64,000 nucleotides of DNA, from contig NZ_PPRS01000007.1 of assembly GCF_002902755.1 (NCBI RefSeq), forward strand, positions 62,001 through 126,000, in the 5' to 3' direction. Under the pieces are notes generated by a model. That model was not told where the DNA came from. It was given only the letters and a program-made list of their open reading frames with translations, and searched no databases. Position 1 is the first letter of the stretch; every line of letters starts with the position of its first letter. A program made the translations under genes and the position numbers. Positions 41,663 through 52,861 of the stretch are shown in pieces. Source of the DNA: Mammaliicoccus lentus. Its GTDB lineage: Bacteria; Bacillota; Bacilli; Staphylococcales; Staphylococcaceae.

Positions 41663-41926
41663 TTATGAAGGGTCTACTTGTTTGATAGCAGGTTTTTCAA
41701 AAGTAATTTCTTGACCTTTGTCATTTACAGTAACAACAACGATTGATTCGTCAACTGCTCTAACTGTACCTTTAATTCCACCAATTGAAGTAACTTTTTG
41801 ACCTACTTCTAAGCGGTTTAATAATTCGCGATGCTCTTTTGCTCTTTTTTGTTGTGGTCTAATCATTAAGAACCAAACAAGTGCAAATATCAAAATAATT
41901 GGTAATAATTGTACTAATACTTCCAT
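41663..41926 (-). CDS. yajC: Preprotein translocase subunit YajC
   Basis: An 87-residue YajC. A single N-terminal membrane helix of about 20 residues is followed by the motif FLMIRPQQKRAKEH and a soluble SH3-like domain with VGQKVTSIGGIKGTV. It associates with SecDF. The ATG at 41926 has AGGAG at normal spacing; the ATG at 41932 abuts that site. It follows tgt directly. Confidence 0.94.
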   Translation of the reverse strand: MEVLVQLLPIILIFALVWFLMIRPQQKRAKEHRELLNRLEVGQKVTSIGGIKGTVRAVDESIVVVTVNDKGQEITFEKPAIKQVDPS

Positions 41927-41938
41927 AATCATACTCCT

Positions 41939-44120
<2,182 letters not shown>

Positions 44121-44148
44121 AGGCTTTGCCTCTTTCCTCATTCTAATA

Positions 44149-45141
44149 TTATTTCTTTATCTCAAAATGGTCATAACTCACCGCAGTTGCTTTTCTACCA
44201 CGAGGCGTTCGTTCTATAAAGCCTTTTTGAATGAGATATGGTTCGTACACATCTTCTAATGTAATACGTTCTTCCCCAATGGTAGCAGCAATTGCATCTA
44301 GGCCAACTGGTCCACCTTTATAATTATTCAATATACAGTGCATAATTTTATAGTCAATATGGTCTAACCCTTCTTTATCAACTTGTAATAAATCTAATGC
44401 ATGTTTAGTTGTACCAATTGTTATTGAATCGTCACCTTCAACTTGAGCAAAATCTCTCACTCTTCTTAACAATCGGTTAGCAATTCTTGGTGTCCCTCTG
44501 CTTCGTTTTGATAACTCATTTGTACTTTGGTCATCTATTTCAACATTAAAGACTTCAGCAGTACGTTTAATGATTTCTTTTAAACTTCCATCATCATAAT
44601 ATTCTAAACGTAAATGAACGCCAAATCGATCTCTTAAAGGAGCTGATAGACTTCCTACTCTAGTCGTAGCACCCACTAATGTAAATGGCGGTAAATCAAT
44701 TCTAATACTTCTTGCTTCTTCACCTTTACCAACTACTATGTCTAAGAAAAAGTCTTCCATAGCTGGGTATAAAACTTCTTCTACTACACGACTCAAACGA
44801 TGTATTTCATCTATAAATAGCACATCACCGGGTTGTAAAGCTGATAAAATCGCAGCTAAATCTCCTGGTCTTTCTATAGAGGGTCCACTAGCTGTACGTA
44901 AATTAACGTCCATCTCATTAGAAATGATGTTAGCAAGAGTCGTTTTACCTAAACCTGGAGGACCATATAACAAACAATGATCAAGAGGTTCTTCTCTTAA
45001 TTTCGCAGCTTTAATAAAAATATCTAAATTAGATTTAATATTATGTTGACCTATATACTGATTCAATGTGTCCGGTCTTAATGATAATTCATTTTGCAAA
45101 TCTTCTTCAAGTTCATGTTCATCAACTACACGATCATCCAA
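44149..45141 (-). CDS. ruvB: Holliday junction branch migration ATPase RuvB
   Basis: A 330-residue AAA+ protein. Walker A reads [17 protein letters not shown] near residue 58, Walker [15 protein letters not shown] near residue 108, and the arginine finger lies in the SAPLRDRFG segment near residue 165. The C-terminal winged helix ends [20 protein letters not shown]. It drives branch migration with RuvA. Confidence 0.98.
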
Positions 45142-45154
45142 AAAATCACCTCAT

Positions 45155-45745
45155 TTATTGAATAAGTAGTGCTAAAGCCCTTTTAACACATGCATCTACA
45201 GTATCGAATGTTTCTTTTTCTAAAGATTTTTTAACCTTAGTAATTTCACGTTTAGAATAACCTAATGCTTCTAACGCTAATACCGCTTCTTCTAATACAT
45301 CATTTTTACTTTCGTCAGCTTGAGCAAAGAGCTCTGATTCTTCGGTAATAGTTAATTTACCTTTTAAATCTAATATAATTTGTCTAGCTGTTTTCTTTCC
45401 TATACCAGGGAATTTTGTTAAATATGCTTCATTTTCATTCTCAATAGCAATTTTAACTTCATTCGGTGTACTGGCTGCTAATATTGCTAGTGCAGATTTA
45501 GGACCAATACCGGTAACTTTAATAAGATTTAAAAACATGTCTTTCTCTTCTAAATCTATAAAACCATATAATAGATGCGCGTCTTCACGTACAATTAGTT
45601 GTGTAAAGACTTGCGCCTCTTCTTCTAATTGAGATTGAAAACGATATGAATTTGGTGTTTGTATTTCATAACCTATACCGTTATTTTCAACTACTATATG
45701 TGTTGGATATAATTGAGAAATTTTACCTTTTATATATGCATACAT
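45155..45745 (-). CDS. ruvA: Holliday junction DNA-binding protein RuvA
   Basis: A 196-residue RuvA. The OB-fold domain I begins [19 protein letters not shown]. Helix-hairpin-helix motifs lie in [16 protein letters not shown] and [20 protein letters not shown] near residues 75-125. The C-terminal three-helix domain III contacts RuvB. It binds four-way junctions. Confidence 0.97.
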
Positions 45746-45758
45746 TAGATAACTCCCT

Positions 45759-46220
45759 TTACATGCTCATTCCAATAACTTCAACTTCATCTACGTGTGG
45801 ACTTTCTTTAATAGCATCCATCAATTCTTCTAGAGATAATTCTATATTAGAGGCATTTAATGAAATCGTTATAGTAGCTCTGTCTTTCATAGGTAAACTT
45901 TGATGAATCGTTAAAACAGATCCTTTTAATTCAGCAATTTTATTTAATACAAAAGCAAGCATACCTACTTCATCTTGAACATACAAAATTAAAGTTAAAT
46001 TTCGTGTTTGTTCCTCTAATCTATCTATAGGGAAAATCGTATCCTTATATTTATAAAATGCACTTCTAGAAAGATTAAACTCTTTCACTGCATCATAAAT
46101 AGTCAAATTGTTATTTTTCATGAGCGCATTTTTTACTTTTATAGTTTTTTGAACAGATTCTGGCAATACATCTTCCCTAATTAAATAAAACTTCTTTGTT
46201 GATTCATTTGATTTTTTCAA
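45759..46220 (-). CDS. ACT domain-containing protein (PheB-like)
   Basis: A 153-residue protein with an N-terminal helix-turn-helix-like part ([18 protein letters not shown] near residue 45) and a C-terminal ACT domain ([20 protein letters not shown] near residue 77). It belongs to the UPF0735/PheB family found beside obg in Bacilli. The ACT domain suggests amino-acid sensing. In B. subtilis, pheB was linked to phenylalanine biosynthesis, but it is not a chorismate mutase by sequence. The role is uncertain. Confidence 0.85.
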
Positions 46221-46232
46221 TTAGAACACGCC

Positions 46233-47519
46233 CTATTCGACAAATTCAAATTCTCCACCTAATATTCTTACAATATCACCATTAGAAGCGCCTTTTTCTC
46301 TCAAGGCATCATCGATACCCATTGATCTCATCTGTCTAGCAAAACGTCTAACAGCTGCATCACGATTGAAGTCAGTCATCATGAATAATCTTTCAATTGA
46401 ATCACCTGTAACAACATAAGCTCCATCGTCATCACGAGAAATAACAAAATGGTCTCTTGATTTTTCATGTTTATAGACAACTCTATGAATACCTGTTTCT
46501 TCTATACTATCGAAATCTACACCTTCAGTTTCATCGAGTAAGTCAGCGATTTGATATAATAATTGATCAACATTTTCGCGTGTAACTGTACTAATAGGAA
46601 CAATTTTTACATCTTCCTCAAGCTGTTCTTTAAACATCTCTAATTGTGCTTCTGAATCTGGTAAGTCCATCTTATTTGCAACAACTATCTGCGGTCTTCT
46701 TGATAAGTTTTCATTGTAAGATTTCAACTCTTGATTAATTGTAACATAATCTTCATAAGGGTCTCTGCCTTCCATTCCACTCATATCAATAATGTGAACT
46801 ATCACTCTCGTACGTTCAACATGACGTAAAAATTGATGACCTAGACCTACACCTTCTGAGGCTCCTTCAATTAAACCAGGTAAATCTGCCATTACAAATC
46901 CTCTGCCGTCTTTAGTTTGTACAACACCTAAATTAGGCTTAATAGTTGTGAAATGATAAGCACCTATTTTAGGTTTAGCTTTAGATACAATTGATAGGAG
47001 TGTCGATTTTCCTACGCTTGGGTAACCTACTAAACCTACATCAGCCATTAATTTCAATTCTAGAATAACTTCAATTTCTTCTCCAGGCTCACCATTTTCA
47101 CAAAAGTCTGGTGCTGGGTTACTCGGTGATGCAAACCTTGAATTGCCTCGACCACCACGGCCACCTTTTGCTACTGTAGCACGTTGTCCATGCTCTACTA
47201 AATCGGCTAGTACTTCTTCATTTTCTACTTTTTTTATAATTGTGCCAGGTGGAACTTTTAATACTAAATCACCTGATCCTCTACCATGCATGTTACTGCT
47301 TTGTCCATTTTCACCTTTATCAGCTTTAAATTTTCTTTGGAATTTAAAATCTAATAAAGTACGTAATCCTTCATCTACTTCAAATACTACTGAGGCACCT
47401 TTGCCTCCATCTCCTCCGGCCGGACCACCAAACGGAACATACTTTTCACGACGAAAAGCAACTAAACCGTTACCGCCATCACCAGCTTTCAAAGATATCT
47501 TGACCTGATCTATAAACAT
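46233..47519 (-). CDS. obg: GTPase Obg (ObgE/CgtA)
   Basis: A 428-residue Obg. The glycine-rich Obg domain (about residues 1-158) starts [18 protein letters not shown]. The G domain has the G1 motif [14 protein letters not shown], the G3 motif [16 protein letters not shown] and the NKMD motif. The C-terminal OCT domain covers about residues 345-425. It is involved in 50S assembly and links GTP/ppGpp status to growth. The order of the Spo0B-like gene, obg and the ACT-domain gene matches B. subtilis. Confidence 0.98.
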   Translation of the reverse strand: MFIDQVKISLKAGDGGNGLVAFRREKYVPFGGPAGGDGGKGASVVFEVDEGLRTLLDFKFQRKFKADKGENGQSSNMHGRGSGDLVLKVPPGTIIKKVENEEVLADLVEHGQRATVAKGGRGGRGNSRFASPSNPAPDFCENGEPGEEIEVILELKLMADVGLVGYPSVGKSTLLSIVSKAKPKIGAYHFTTIKPNLGVVQTKDGRGFVMADLPGLIEGASEGVGLGHQFLRHVERTRVIVHIIDMSGMEGRDPYEDYVTINQELKSYNENLSRRPQIVVANKMDLPDSEAQLEMFKEQLEEDVKIVPISTVTRENVDQLLYQIADLLDETEGVDFDSIEETGIHRVVYKHEKSRDHFVISRDDDGAYVVTGDSIERLFMMTDFNRDAAVRRFARQMRSMGIDDALREKGASNGDIVRILGGEFEFVE

Positions 47520-47521
47520 GT

Positions 47522-48052
47522 TTACACCTCTAGTTCATTAATATTAATAAAAAATTCTAATTCACATATTTCTTGATTATACGAAATAATTTCTATATTA
47601 TAGTTTGAAAAAATTTGTTTAATTTCATTTTCGTTTATCGTAATACCTTTAGCTGATATTATTAATGTAACAAATTCCTGTTCAATAATTAATCCGATAT
47701 GTGTATCTAAATCGTCAATTTCATTGACGATATGATTCATCCATTTGTGATAAATATTTAACAAAATGTTATCTGATAGGAATAAATTCCTTTGATAATC
47801 TTCATCGCTATTACATTCAATTTCAAATGTCCATTTAGAGCCTGACAATGAGATTTTGTGTGAAAATACTTCTTGAACAAACTTTCTGCATGGTGCATTT
47901 AAAAATAATTGTTCTTGTTTAAGTTCATGATACAATTCATCTATTAATGAATTAACTTTACTTTCTTTACCCAACTGTTTATAAGTGTATAACAGTTGAA
48001 ATTGATTGACAAAATCGTGTCTCGACTTTAAATACACATCTAAATCATCCAT
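47522..48052 (-). CDS. Spo0B-like protein (histidine-containing four-helix type)
   Basis: About 176 residues. The chosen ATG at 48052 has AGGTG six bases upstream; a frame from 48079 lacks a site. The N-terminal helical hairpin has the sequence [15 protein letters not shown]. Its R-H-D core aligns by eye with the phosphorylatable histidine region of B. subtilis Spo0B (consensus L-R-H-D-x-x-N). The rest is weakly conserved and would form the GHKL-like C-terminal part. In B. subtilis spo0B lies between rpmA and obg, exactly as here. Staphylococci do not sporulate, so any phosphotransfer role must be different or lost. Confidence 0.7.
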   Translation of the reverse strand: MDDLDVYLKSRHDFVNQFQLLYTYKQLGKESKVNSLIDELYHELKQEQLFLNAPCRKFVQEVFSHKISLSGSKWTFEIECNSDEDYQRNLFLSDNILLNIYHKWMNHIVNEIDDLDTHIGLIIEQEFVTLIISAKGITINENEIKQIFSNYNIEIISYNQEICELEFFININELEV

Positions 48053-48110
48053 TTTATCACCTATATTGTAAGTATTCATAAATACTATTATACCATTTTA
48101 ATCATTTGAT

Positions 48111-48152
48111 TAAAAAAAGAAACACCAGAAAAAATTCTGGTGTCTCAATTTA
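48111..48152 (-). terminator. Rho-independent terminator after rpmA
   Basis: Arms AAACACCAGAA and TTCTGGTGTCT lie between rpmA and the Spo0B-like gene, and the minus strand then has a long T run. Confidence 0.9.
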
Positions 48153-48156
48153 GTGA

Positions 48157-48441
48157 TTATTCAGCAGCTGTATATACAGATACTCTCTTTTTGTCACGAC
48201 CAAAACGTTCGAATTTAACAACGCCGTCGATTTTAGCGAATAATGTATCGTCTCCACCGCGACCTACGTTTTCACCAGCGAAAACTTTAGTTCCACGTTG
48301 ACGATAAAGGATAGAACCACCTGTAACGAATTGACCGTCAGCACGTTTAGCTCCTAAACGTTTTGATTCAGAGTCACGACCGTTCTTTGTAGAACCAACC
48401 CCTTTTTTCGATGCGAAAAATTGTAAGTTTAATTTTAACAT
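48157..48441 (-). CDS. rpmA: 50S ribosomal protein L27
   Basis: A 94-residue bL27. The N-terminus [18 protein letters not shown] includes the Firmicute-specific extension cut after FF by the Prp protease; the mature protein would start ASKKG. The basic sequence [19 protein letters not shown] follows. L27 reaches the peptidyl-transferase centre. The prp gene lies 10 bases upstream. Confidence 0.98.
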   Translation of the reverse strand: MLKLNLQFFASKKGVGSTKNGRDSESKRLGAKRADGQFVTGGSILYRQRGTKVFAGENVGRGGDDTLFAKIDGVVKFERFGRDKKRVSVYTAAE

Positions 48442-48451
48442 GAGTTACACC

Positions 48452-48772
48452 TCACTTGTAATTTAGTTTAATATATAGCCCGTATTCTTCTTCAATAGTC
48501 TTTAAAGAAATGATTAGGCCTTGTAATAAAGTTTGCGCTTGTTCATTTTCTAAGTTTACACTACGTATATGAAAATATCCACCATCGTCACTGTAATCTA
48601 TATCAGGTGTTTCATCAGTTAAACCGATGATTGCATTCGTCGTACCAAACACGACTGCAGATGCGCCAGCGCAGACTATATCTTTGCCGTATTCACCTGA
48701 ATCAGCATGTCCAGACATAATAATATCTGTAACTTGCCCTTCATCGTTTAAACTAATATCTACTTTAATCAT
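48452..48772 (-). CDS. prp: Ribosomal-processing cysteine protease Prp
   Basis: A 106-residue Prp (YsxB family). The catalytic histidine and cysteine are in MSGHADSGEYGKDIVCAGAS near residues 19-38. In S. aureus Prp removes the N-terminal extension of L27 and is essential. It sits between rplU and rpmA, the usual place, next to the gene whose product it processes. Confidence 0.95.
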   Translation of the reverse strand: MIKVDISLNDEGQVTDIIMSGHADSGEYGKDIVCAGASAVVFGTTNAIIGLTDETPDIDYSDDGGYFHIRSVNLENEQAQTLLQGLIISLKTIEEEYGLYIKLNYK

Positions 48773-48775
48773 TGC

Positions 48776-49084
48776 TTAAGCGTTAATTTTTTCGATAGTT
48801 AATTTAGTGTAAGGTTGACGATGACCTTGTTTACGCTTGTAGTTTTTCTTAGCTTTGTATTTGAAGACAGTGATTTTTTTACCGCGTCCTTGTTTTTCAA
48901 CTTTAGCAGTAACTGAAGCACCTTCAACAACTGGTGATCCAACTTTAACTGAATCTCCACCTACAAATAATACTTGGTCAAAAGTGAATGAATCACCTTC
49001 ATTTACGTCTAATTTCTCAACCCAAATTGTTTGACCTTCTTCTACTTTAACTTGCTTTCCGCCAGTTTCAATTATAGCAAACAT
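48776..49084 (-). CDS. rplU: 50S ribosomal protein L21
   Basis: A 102-residue bL21. It begins [18 protein letters not shown] and ends in the conserved basic stretch [19 protein letters not shown]. It binds 23S rRNA and is the first gene of the rplU-prp-rpmA operon. It is preceded by an L21-type leader and a consensus promoter. Confidence 0.98.
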   Translation of the reverse strand: MFAIIETGGKQVKVEEGQTIWVEKLDVNEGDSFTFDQVLFVGGDSVKVGSPVVEGASVTAKVEKQGRGKKITVFKYKAKKNYKRKQGHRQPYTKLTIEKINA

Positions 49085-49087
49085 ACT

Positions 49088-49189
49088 TGCACCTCCTAAT
49101 TTTTTAAGTCACGCCATTCATAGGTGACGTTCGTACTTAATACCTATGATTGAGCGGTTGTATGTAGCTTGAAACTACTCAACTTCAAT
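49088..49189 (-). promoter_or_regulatory. L21 leader RNA (rplU autoregulatory leader)
   Basis: The untranslated region of about 100 bases before rplU contains two hairpins. A short one (GTTGAGTAGTTTCAAGCTAC region) lies near the 5' end. A longer irregular one is built from ATAGGTATTAAGTACGAACG, CACCTATGAATGG and flanking bases. Firmicute rplU genes commonly carry such a leader, proposed to respond to L21. The match here is by position and structure only. Confidence 0.65.
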
Positions 49190-49218
49190 AGATTACCATC
49201 TACAGTTACTATTGTCAA
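49190..49218 (-). promoter_or_regulatory. Sigma-A promoter for rplU
   Basis: TTGACA (49213-49218) and TAATCT (49190-49195) are separated by 17 bases on the minus strand, directly after the mreD stop. Confidence 0.82.
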
Positions 49219-49228
49219 TATTCTTTAA

Positions 49229-49732
49229 TTAATTTGTATTTCTTTCTAATAATTTCAAAACGAAAGGAAAAATAATAACTAAACAAATTAAATTAAATAT
49301 TATTGTTGGAATTAATCGGAATAATATAAGATTACCAAAATCTATTGAAATAAATCCTAATATGCCATAAAAAGCCATAACCCATATTTCTAATAATACC
49401 ACCGAAATAATGAGTAAAATAACCATCATTAAAATATCTCTATAAAATACTTTGAATAATTTATCCATCATTACTACAAATAATGCATAACCAAATGTGT
49501 AAACACCATATACGCCGCCATAATAAATGTCAGTAAATATTCCAGTAACGATTGCTAGGATAATCGCTACTTTAGGGTTTTTATAAACTGCAATTATTAG
49601 TAAGTATAAGAATGTAAGGCATGGAACGATAACGAATGTTTCATTAAATAGATGAATAGGTGATATTCTAGTTAATAAAGAATCTAGATAAAATAGTAAG
49701 ACGCCAATCAGAGGAATAACATATAATCTCAT
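49229..49732 (-). CDS. mreD: Rod shape-determining protein MreD
   Basis: A 167-residue integral membrane protein with about five hydrophobic helices, starting MRLYVIPLIGVLLFYLDSLL. GIFTDIYYGGVYGVYTFGYA near residue 82 is the conserved family block. In cocci MreD with MreC assists septal or lateral wall synthesis, though it is not essential in S. aureus. The start overlaps the mreC stop by one base. Confidence 0.92.
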   Translation of the reverse strand: MRLYVIPLIGVLLFYLDSLLTRISPIHLFNETFVIVPCLTFLYLLIIAVYKNPKVAIILAIVTGIFTDIYYGGVYGVYTFGYALFVVMMDKLFKVFYRDILMMVILLIISVVLLEIWVMAFYGILGFISIDFGNLILFRLIPTIIFNLICLVIIFPFVLKLLERNTN

Positions 49733-50598
49733 TATTCCTCACCACTTTCGTCTGCTGAAAGGATAGTCTCAGGATCTCTATTAGCCACATAGACATGATT
49801 AAGGTCTTTAATATTTGTTGAAGTTTTTATGTATGCTACTTTAGACAATCCGTATTCGTCATTTTCGACTTTCTCAACTTCTCCTACCAATAAACCTTTA
49901 GGAAGTTGATCGCCTAAACCATTTGTTACTACTTTAGACCCTTTTTTAATTTTGTATTTATTATCGATATCACTAATAACGAGAAGCCCTTTTTCTTCGT
50001 CATATCGATTAATCATACCAAAGACATTTTCGCCTTCTTGTTGAATATCCACAGAAAGCTTACTCGTTTTTACACTTGTAGAAATCAGTTCAACTTGAGA
50101 TGAAAATTGGTTAGCTTTTTTGATTCTTCCTACTAACCCTTCACTAGTGATTACAGCCATATTTTCTTTCATTCCACTTTTTTTACCTTTATCAATAATA
50201 ATCGTGTTCATCCATTGATCTGGACTTCTTGCAATTACAGTAGCAGGTATTGGATTAAATTGTGAAATGTCTTTCATATCAAGTTCTTTTTTTAATTCTT
50301 TGTTTTCTTTTTCCAAACGAGCTTTATCAGCTTTAATCTGTTCAGTGCGCTTTGCTTCTTCTTTTAATTTTTTAACATCATCTTCCGAAGTTGTTAAATT
50401 AGTGAAAAAGTTCGATACCATCGTCACAGGATAAGAAACAATTCTACCTCCAAATGATGATGTATCACTAGCATATTGTTCACTAAGCGATGCAGATTGT
50501 GCCCTCATTGAATACCCTACTATTACTATTAACAAAACCATGGAAATTAGAAAAAATACTAATTTATTATTTTTAAAAAAATTCGACAATCTAAACAC
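49732..50598 (-). CDS. mreC: Cell shape-determining protein MreC
   Basis: A 288-residue protein. A short cytoplasmic tail and one membrane helix (about residues 12-32) are followed by a coiled coil at about 70-115. The extracellular beta-barrel core begins near IPATVIARSPDQWMNTIIID. The pattern is typical of MreC. It is the upstream partner of mreD, without any mreB gene, as is normal for staphylococci. Confidence 0.94.
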   Translation of the reverse strand: MFRLSNFFKNNKLVFFLISMVLLIVIVGYSMRAQSASLSEQYASDTSSFGGRIVSYPVTMVSNFFTNLTTSEDDVKKLKEEAKRTEQIKADKARLEKENKELKKELDMKDISQFNPIPATVIARSPDQWMNTIIIDKGKKSGMKENMAVITSEGLVGRIKKANQFSSQVELISTSVKTSKLSVDIQQEGENVFGMINRYDEEKGLLVISDIDNKYKIKKGSKVVTNGLGDQLPKGLLVGEVEKVENDEYGLSKVAYIKTSTNIKDLNHVYVANRDPETILSADESGEE

Positions 50599-50694
50599 CT
50601 CTTAATTTTCAAATGTCTAAATAACAATGATATTACTATTTTATCTTACAGTTCCATTTAAATAAAGTACGAGACTGTCGATATAGTAAAAAAG

Positions 50695-51141
50695 TTAATA
50701 TGCTTCTTCAGGTAAGAGTTCAATATTTTGATTCATTTCATTTAAATCATCTTTCAAATCTTGCTCTGTGTGATAAACGTACATTTGTGGTTCACCAAAT
50801 TTATATAGTATATATTCAGTGCCTCTTTGACCAGCTACGTAATTTTCATTATAGCCCATTCTTTCTAAATCAGACACAGCCATAAACTCTCTCTTATTAA
50901 TCCAGCTAAAAGCTTGTTTCGTTTGTCCTAAAGGTACATTTCTTAACAAAGGTGTATCTTCTATTGTATAAGTAGAATTAGCTCTCCCAGGAACAACTTG
51001 TTCACTTTGTGGTGTTTCATCACTATGATCGAAAGGATTTAATTCACTTAAAGCAGGTACATTTCTATATACAATGATAATAATAACAATAATTGCTATT
51101 AATGCTAATAAATTTCTAATTAACCTAAATAACCATCTCAA
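50695..51141 (-). CDS. DUF4930-type membrane-anchored protein
   Basis: About 148 residues with a basic N-terminus (RWLFRLIRNLL) and one membrane helix made mostly of Leu, Ile and Val. A polar extracellular part has LGQTKQAFSWINKREFMAVS and LYKFGEPQMYVYHTE. The start is taken as TTG at 51141 because AGAGGTG lies eight bases upstream; an ATG at 51159 has no site. It resembles the uncharacterised staphylococcal DUF4930 family next to mreC. No function is known. Confidence 0.7.
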   Translation of the reverse strand: MRWLFRLIRNLLALIAIIVIIIIVYRNVPALSELNPFDHSDETPQSEQVVPGRANSTYTIEDTPLLRNVPLGQTKQAFSWINKREFMAVSDLERMGYNENYVAGQRGTEYILYKFGEPQMYVYHTEQDLKDDLNEMNQNIELLPEEAY

Positions 51142-51284
51142 TTTTATGGCACCTCTCATTCAAATTTATTATACATAATTGTTTTAAAACTATCATCAGA
51201 CTTGGGACCTAACTCTTTAATCATGCTGTAGTCTGATGTAAGATATGTTTGAAGCCTTTATAATGATATTAAGAGGTGAGAATT

Positions 51285-51431
51285 ATGGAGTTAATTTATA
51301 TTTTCATAGCAATATTATTGTTAATTATATTTTTTAGATTTTTCGTTGGAATATTAAGATTCGCTATAAAATTAGCTATTATCGCTTTAGTAATATATTT
51401 TGTATATCAAGGCGTTATGTATTTCATGTGA
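51285..51431 (+). CDS. Small hydrophobic membrane protein (48 aa), plus strand
   Basis: A 48-residue open frame on the plus strand starts at an ATG with AAGAGGTG six bases upstream and a TATAAT at 51259-51264. It begins MELIYIFIAILLLIIFFRFF and contains two hydrophobic segments around a short basic turn (RFAIK). It ends 15 bases before a strong terminator. The complete set of promoter-like box, ribosome binding site and terminator supports a true small gene. The function is unknown; a search for conserved copies beside mreC in staphylococci would test it. Confidence 0.6.
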   Translation: MELIYIFIAILLLIIFFRFFVGILRFAIKLAIIALVIYFVYQGVMYFM

Positions 51432-51446
51432 AATTTATATAATTTT

Positions 51447-51488
51447 TAAAGCCAACTATACGATTAAGGCCGTATAATTGGCTTTTAA
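51447..51488. terminator. Bidirectional terminator between the 48-residue gene and the downstream membrane gene
   Basis: Hairpin arms TTAAAGCCAACTATACG and CGTATAATTGGCTTTAA have few mismatches and A/T runs on both sides. It serves the plus-strand small gene and the converging minus-strand gene. Confidence 0.88.
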
Positions 51489-51508
51489 TTCTGTGAGAAT
51501 ATTCTTTA

Positions 51509-51808
51509 TCACTTATTTAATAATTTACTTAAAATAAACAATGTAATAGAAACTAATAATCCCCACACAATCCCAGCACCAATACCACCTATAAATAAAC
51601 CGAAATTGATATTAGTACTACTATCATTTATAGCAATTAAAATAGAACCTAGAAAGACACCAACTATACTCAATCCCATTACAACGCCATAATCCTTTTT
51701 AACAATAGCTCGTCTATTTTTATTTTGAAAAACAGTAATTATAAATAATACAGGTAAAATAACTAATATAAACGTAATAATTTGCAAAACTAAAACTCCT
51801 GACTTCAT
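51509..51808 (-). CDS. Small multi-pass membrane protein of unknown function
   Basis: A 99-residue protein with three hydrophobic helices (about residues 5-27, 42-60 and 69-95) separated by short charged loops such as QNKNRRAIVKKDYG. No enzymatic motif is seen and no family is recognised. It lies downstream of the 3' part of radC and may be cotranscribed with it, or with the transposon after the insertion. The ribosome binding site is weak (AAATGA context). Confidence 0.55.
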   Translation of the reverse strand: MKSGVLVLQIITFILVILPVLFIITVFQNKNRRAIVKKDYGVVMGLSIVGVFLGSILIAINDSSTNINFGLFIGGIGAGIVWGLLVSITLFILSKLLNK

Positions 51809-51834
51809 TTTACATATATTATAACATTGTATGA

Positions 51835-52002
51835 TTATGAACGTTCAATAATTTCTAAATCTTCTTTTGTAATATAGTCATCTTCAAATAAACTTATAAA
51901 TTCTCCATCTCCTATAATGATATGATCTAGTAAATCAATTCCCATTAAATCACAACAGTATAATAGTCTTTTCGTAGTTTTGATATCTTCTAAAGATGGA
52001 GT
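51835..52002 (-). pseudogene. radC: radC 3' fragment, cut off by the transposon
   Basis: The minus strand encodes 55 residues that complete Rad[21 protein letters not shown], then [15 protein letters not shown] and on to a TAA at 51835. It has no start codon or ribosome binding site of its own. The aspartate in SLEDI is the third ligand of the JAMM metal site, whose HxH half is encoded at the other side of the transposon, near 59380. Joined to the 5' part it would give a RadC of about 237 residues. Confidence 0.9.
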
Positions 52003-52098
52003 TAGGCTTTATCAAGAGTAAATTATGAAAAAAATGGTTTAAATCAATGTTCTTACTTTAAGTACATGTGTTTAACGTAAATGATAATTAGTTAAATA

Positions 52099-52130
52099 TA
52101 AAAAGGTTATCCCAATCAATAGGATAACCT
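52099..52130 (-). terminator. Rho-independent terminator after the cad operon
   Basis: Arms AGGTTATCC and GGATAACCT are perfect with a nine-base loop. The minus strand continues TTTTTAT. It lies 36 bases after the cadD stop. Confidence 0.9.
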
Positions 52131-52165
52131 CTTTATACTTTACTTTATGGTTTGGATTCGCCACT

Positions 52166-52782
52166 TCAAAGAAGAAATGAAATCAGAGCATTGAATGTTC
52201 CATTTTCAAACAATATATAAATACCTAGCCCAATGAATACAATTGGTACAATCCAACGTTCATATTTCTCAATTGTTTCCGATATAAAATCGAAGGAAGC
52301 TAGACGGTAACTGACATAGCACAAAACTCCAACCATAATTAGAAAGACAATAGTGACAATAAAGATTTCAGACATACTTAAGGTCGTGAAGTACGGTATA
52401 TAAATGGAAAAGTCATCCGCACTGGAAGCCAATACGATGAAAGTCATCGTCAAAAATAACTGATTAAATTTTCCAGAGGAGAATAAGGATAAAATGCTAC
52501 TTTCATCTTCATCCTCTTCTCCTTTAATCCATATTTTCACGCCTAGGTAAAGTGGTAAAAGTCCAAGTAGTCCGATAACCCATTGCTGAGGAATTAAATT
52601 TACAACCCCCTGTGCAACTAAAAGACTTGCTCCTATCACAATTGCAGTCCCTATATATTGTCCTATCCAAATATGTTTTACCTGACCTTTTTTATTTGCG
52701 AAAACAAAAGAATTAATATGACGAGATAATCAATTCCTGTTGCTACATATACCGCAGTAGCCGTCAGTATCGTCGCGATCAT
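52166..52782 (-). pseudogene. cadD: Cadmium resistance membrane protein CadD, frameshifted
   Basis: Two overlapping reading frames together encode a CadD of about 205 residues, the family's normal length. The first frame starts at an ATG at 52782 with GGAG upstream and reads MIATILTATAVYVATGIDYL. It runs into a stop after a run of six A on the minus strand (52688-52693). Adding one base there restores the continuation into GQVKHIWIGQYIGTAIVIGA. The second part, from about 52690 to 52166, is intact to the C-terminus ENGTFNALISFLL. CadD proteins are five- to six-helix cadmium efflux proteins. The shift could be a true inactivation, a slippery-run variant or a sequencing error. Confidence 0.82.
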
Positions 52783-52861
52783 TTTATCATCTCCAATATT
52801 TTAGGGATAGGACTTTTCTTCAAAATGAAAAGTCCTTCCGTAAATTGCACACATATAGTAC

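Noticed and set aside
47143-47508. 121-residue plus-strand frame within obg
   Set aside because: It is a proline- and serine-rich shadow of the glycine-rich Obg domain on the opposite strand.
49088-49228. Small open frames in the rplU leader
   Set aside because: The stretch is explained by a promoter and an L21-type leader, and no frame has a ribosome binding site.
52166-52639. Independent 157-residue membrane protein
   Set aside because: It is the C-terminal part of a frameshifted cadD. Its apparent ATG has no ribosome binding site, and the missing N-terminus lies in the adjacent frame.
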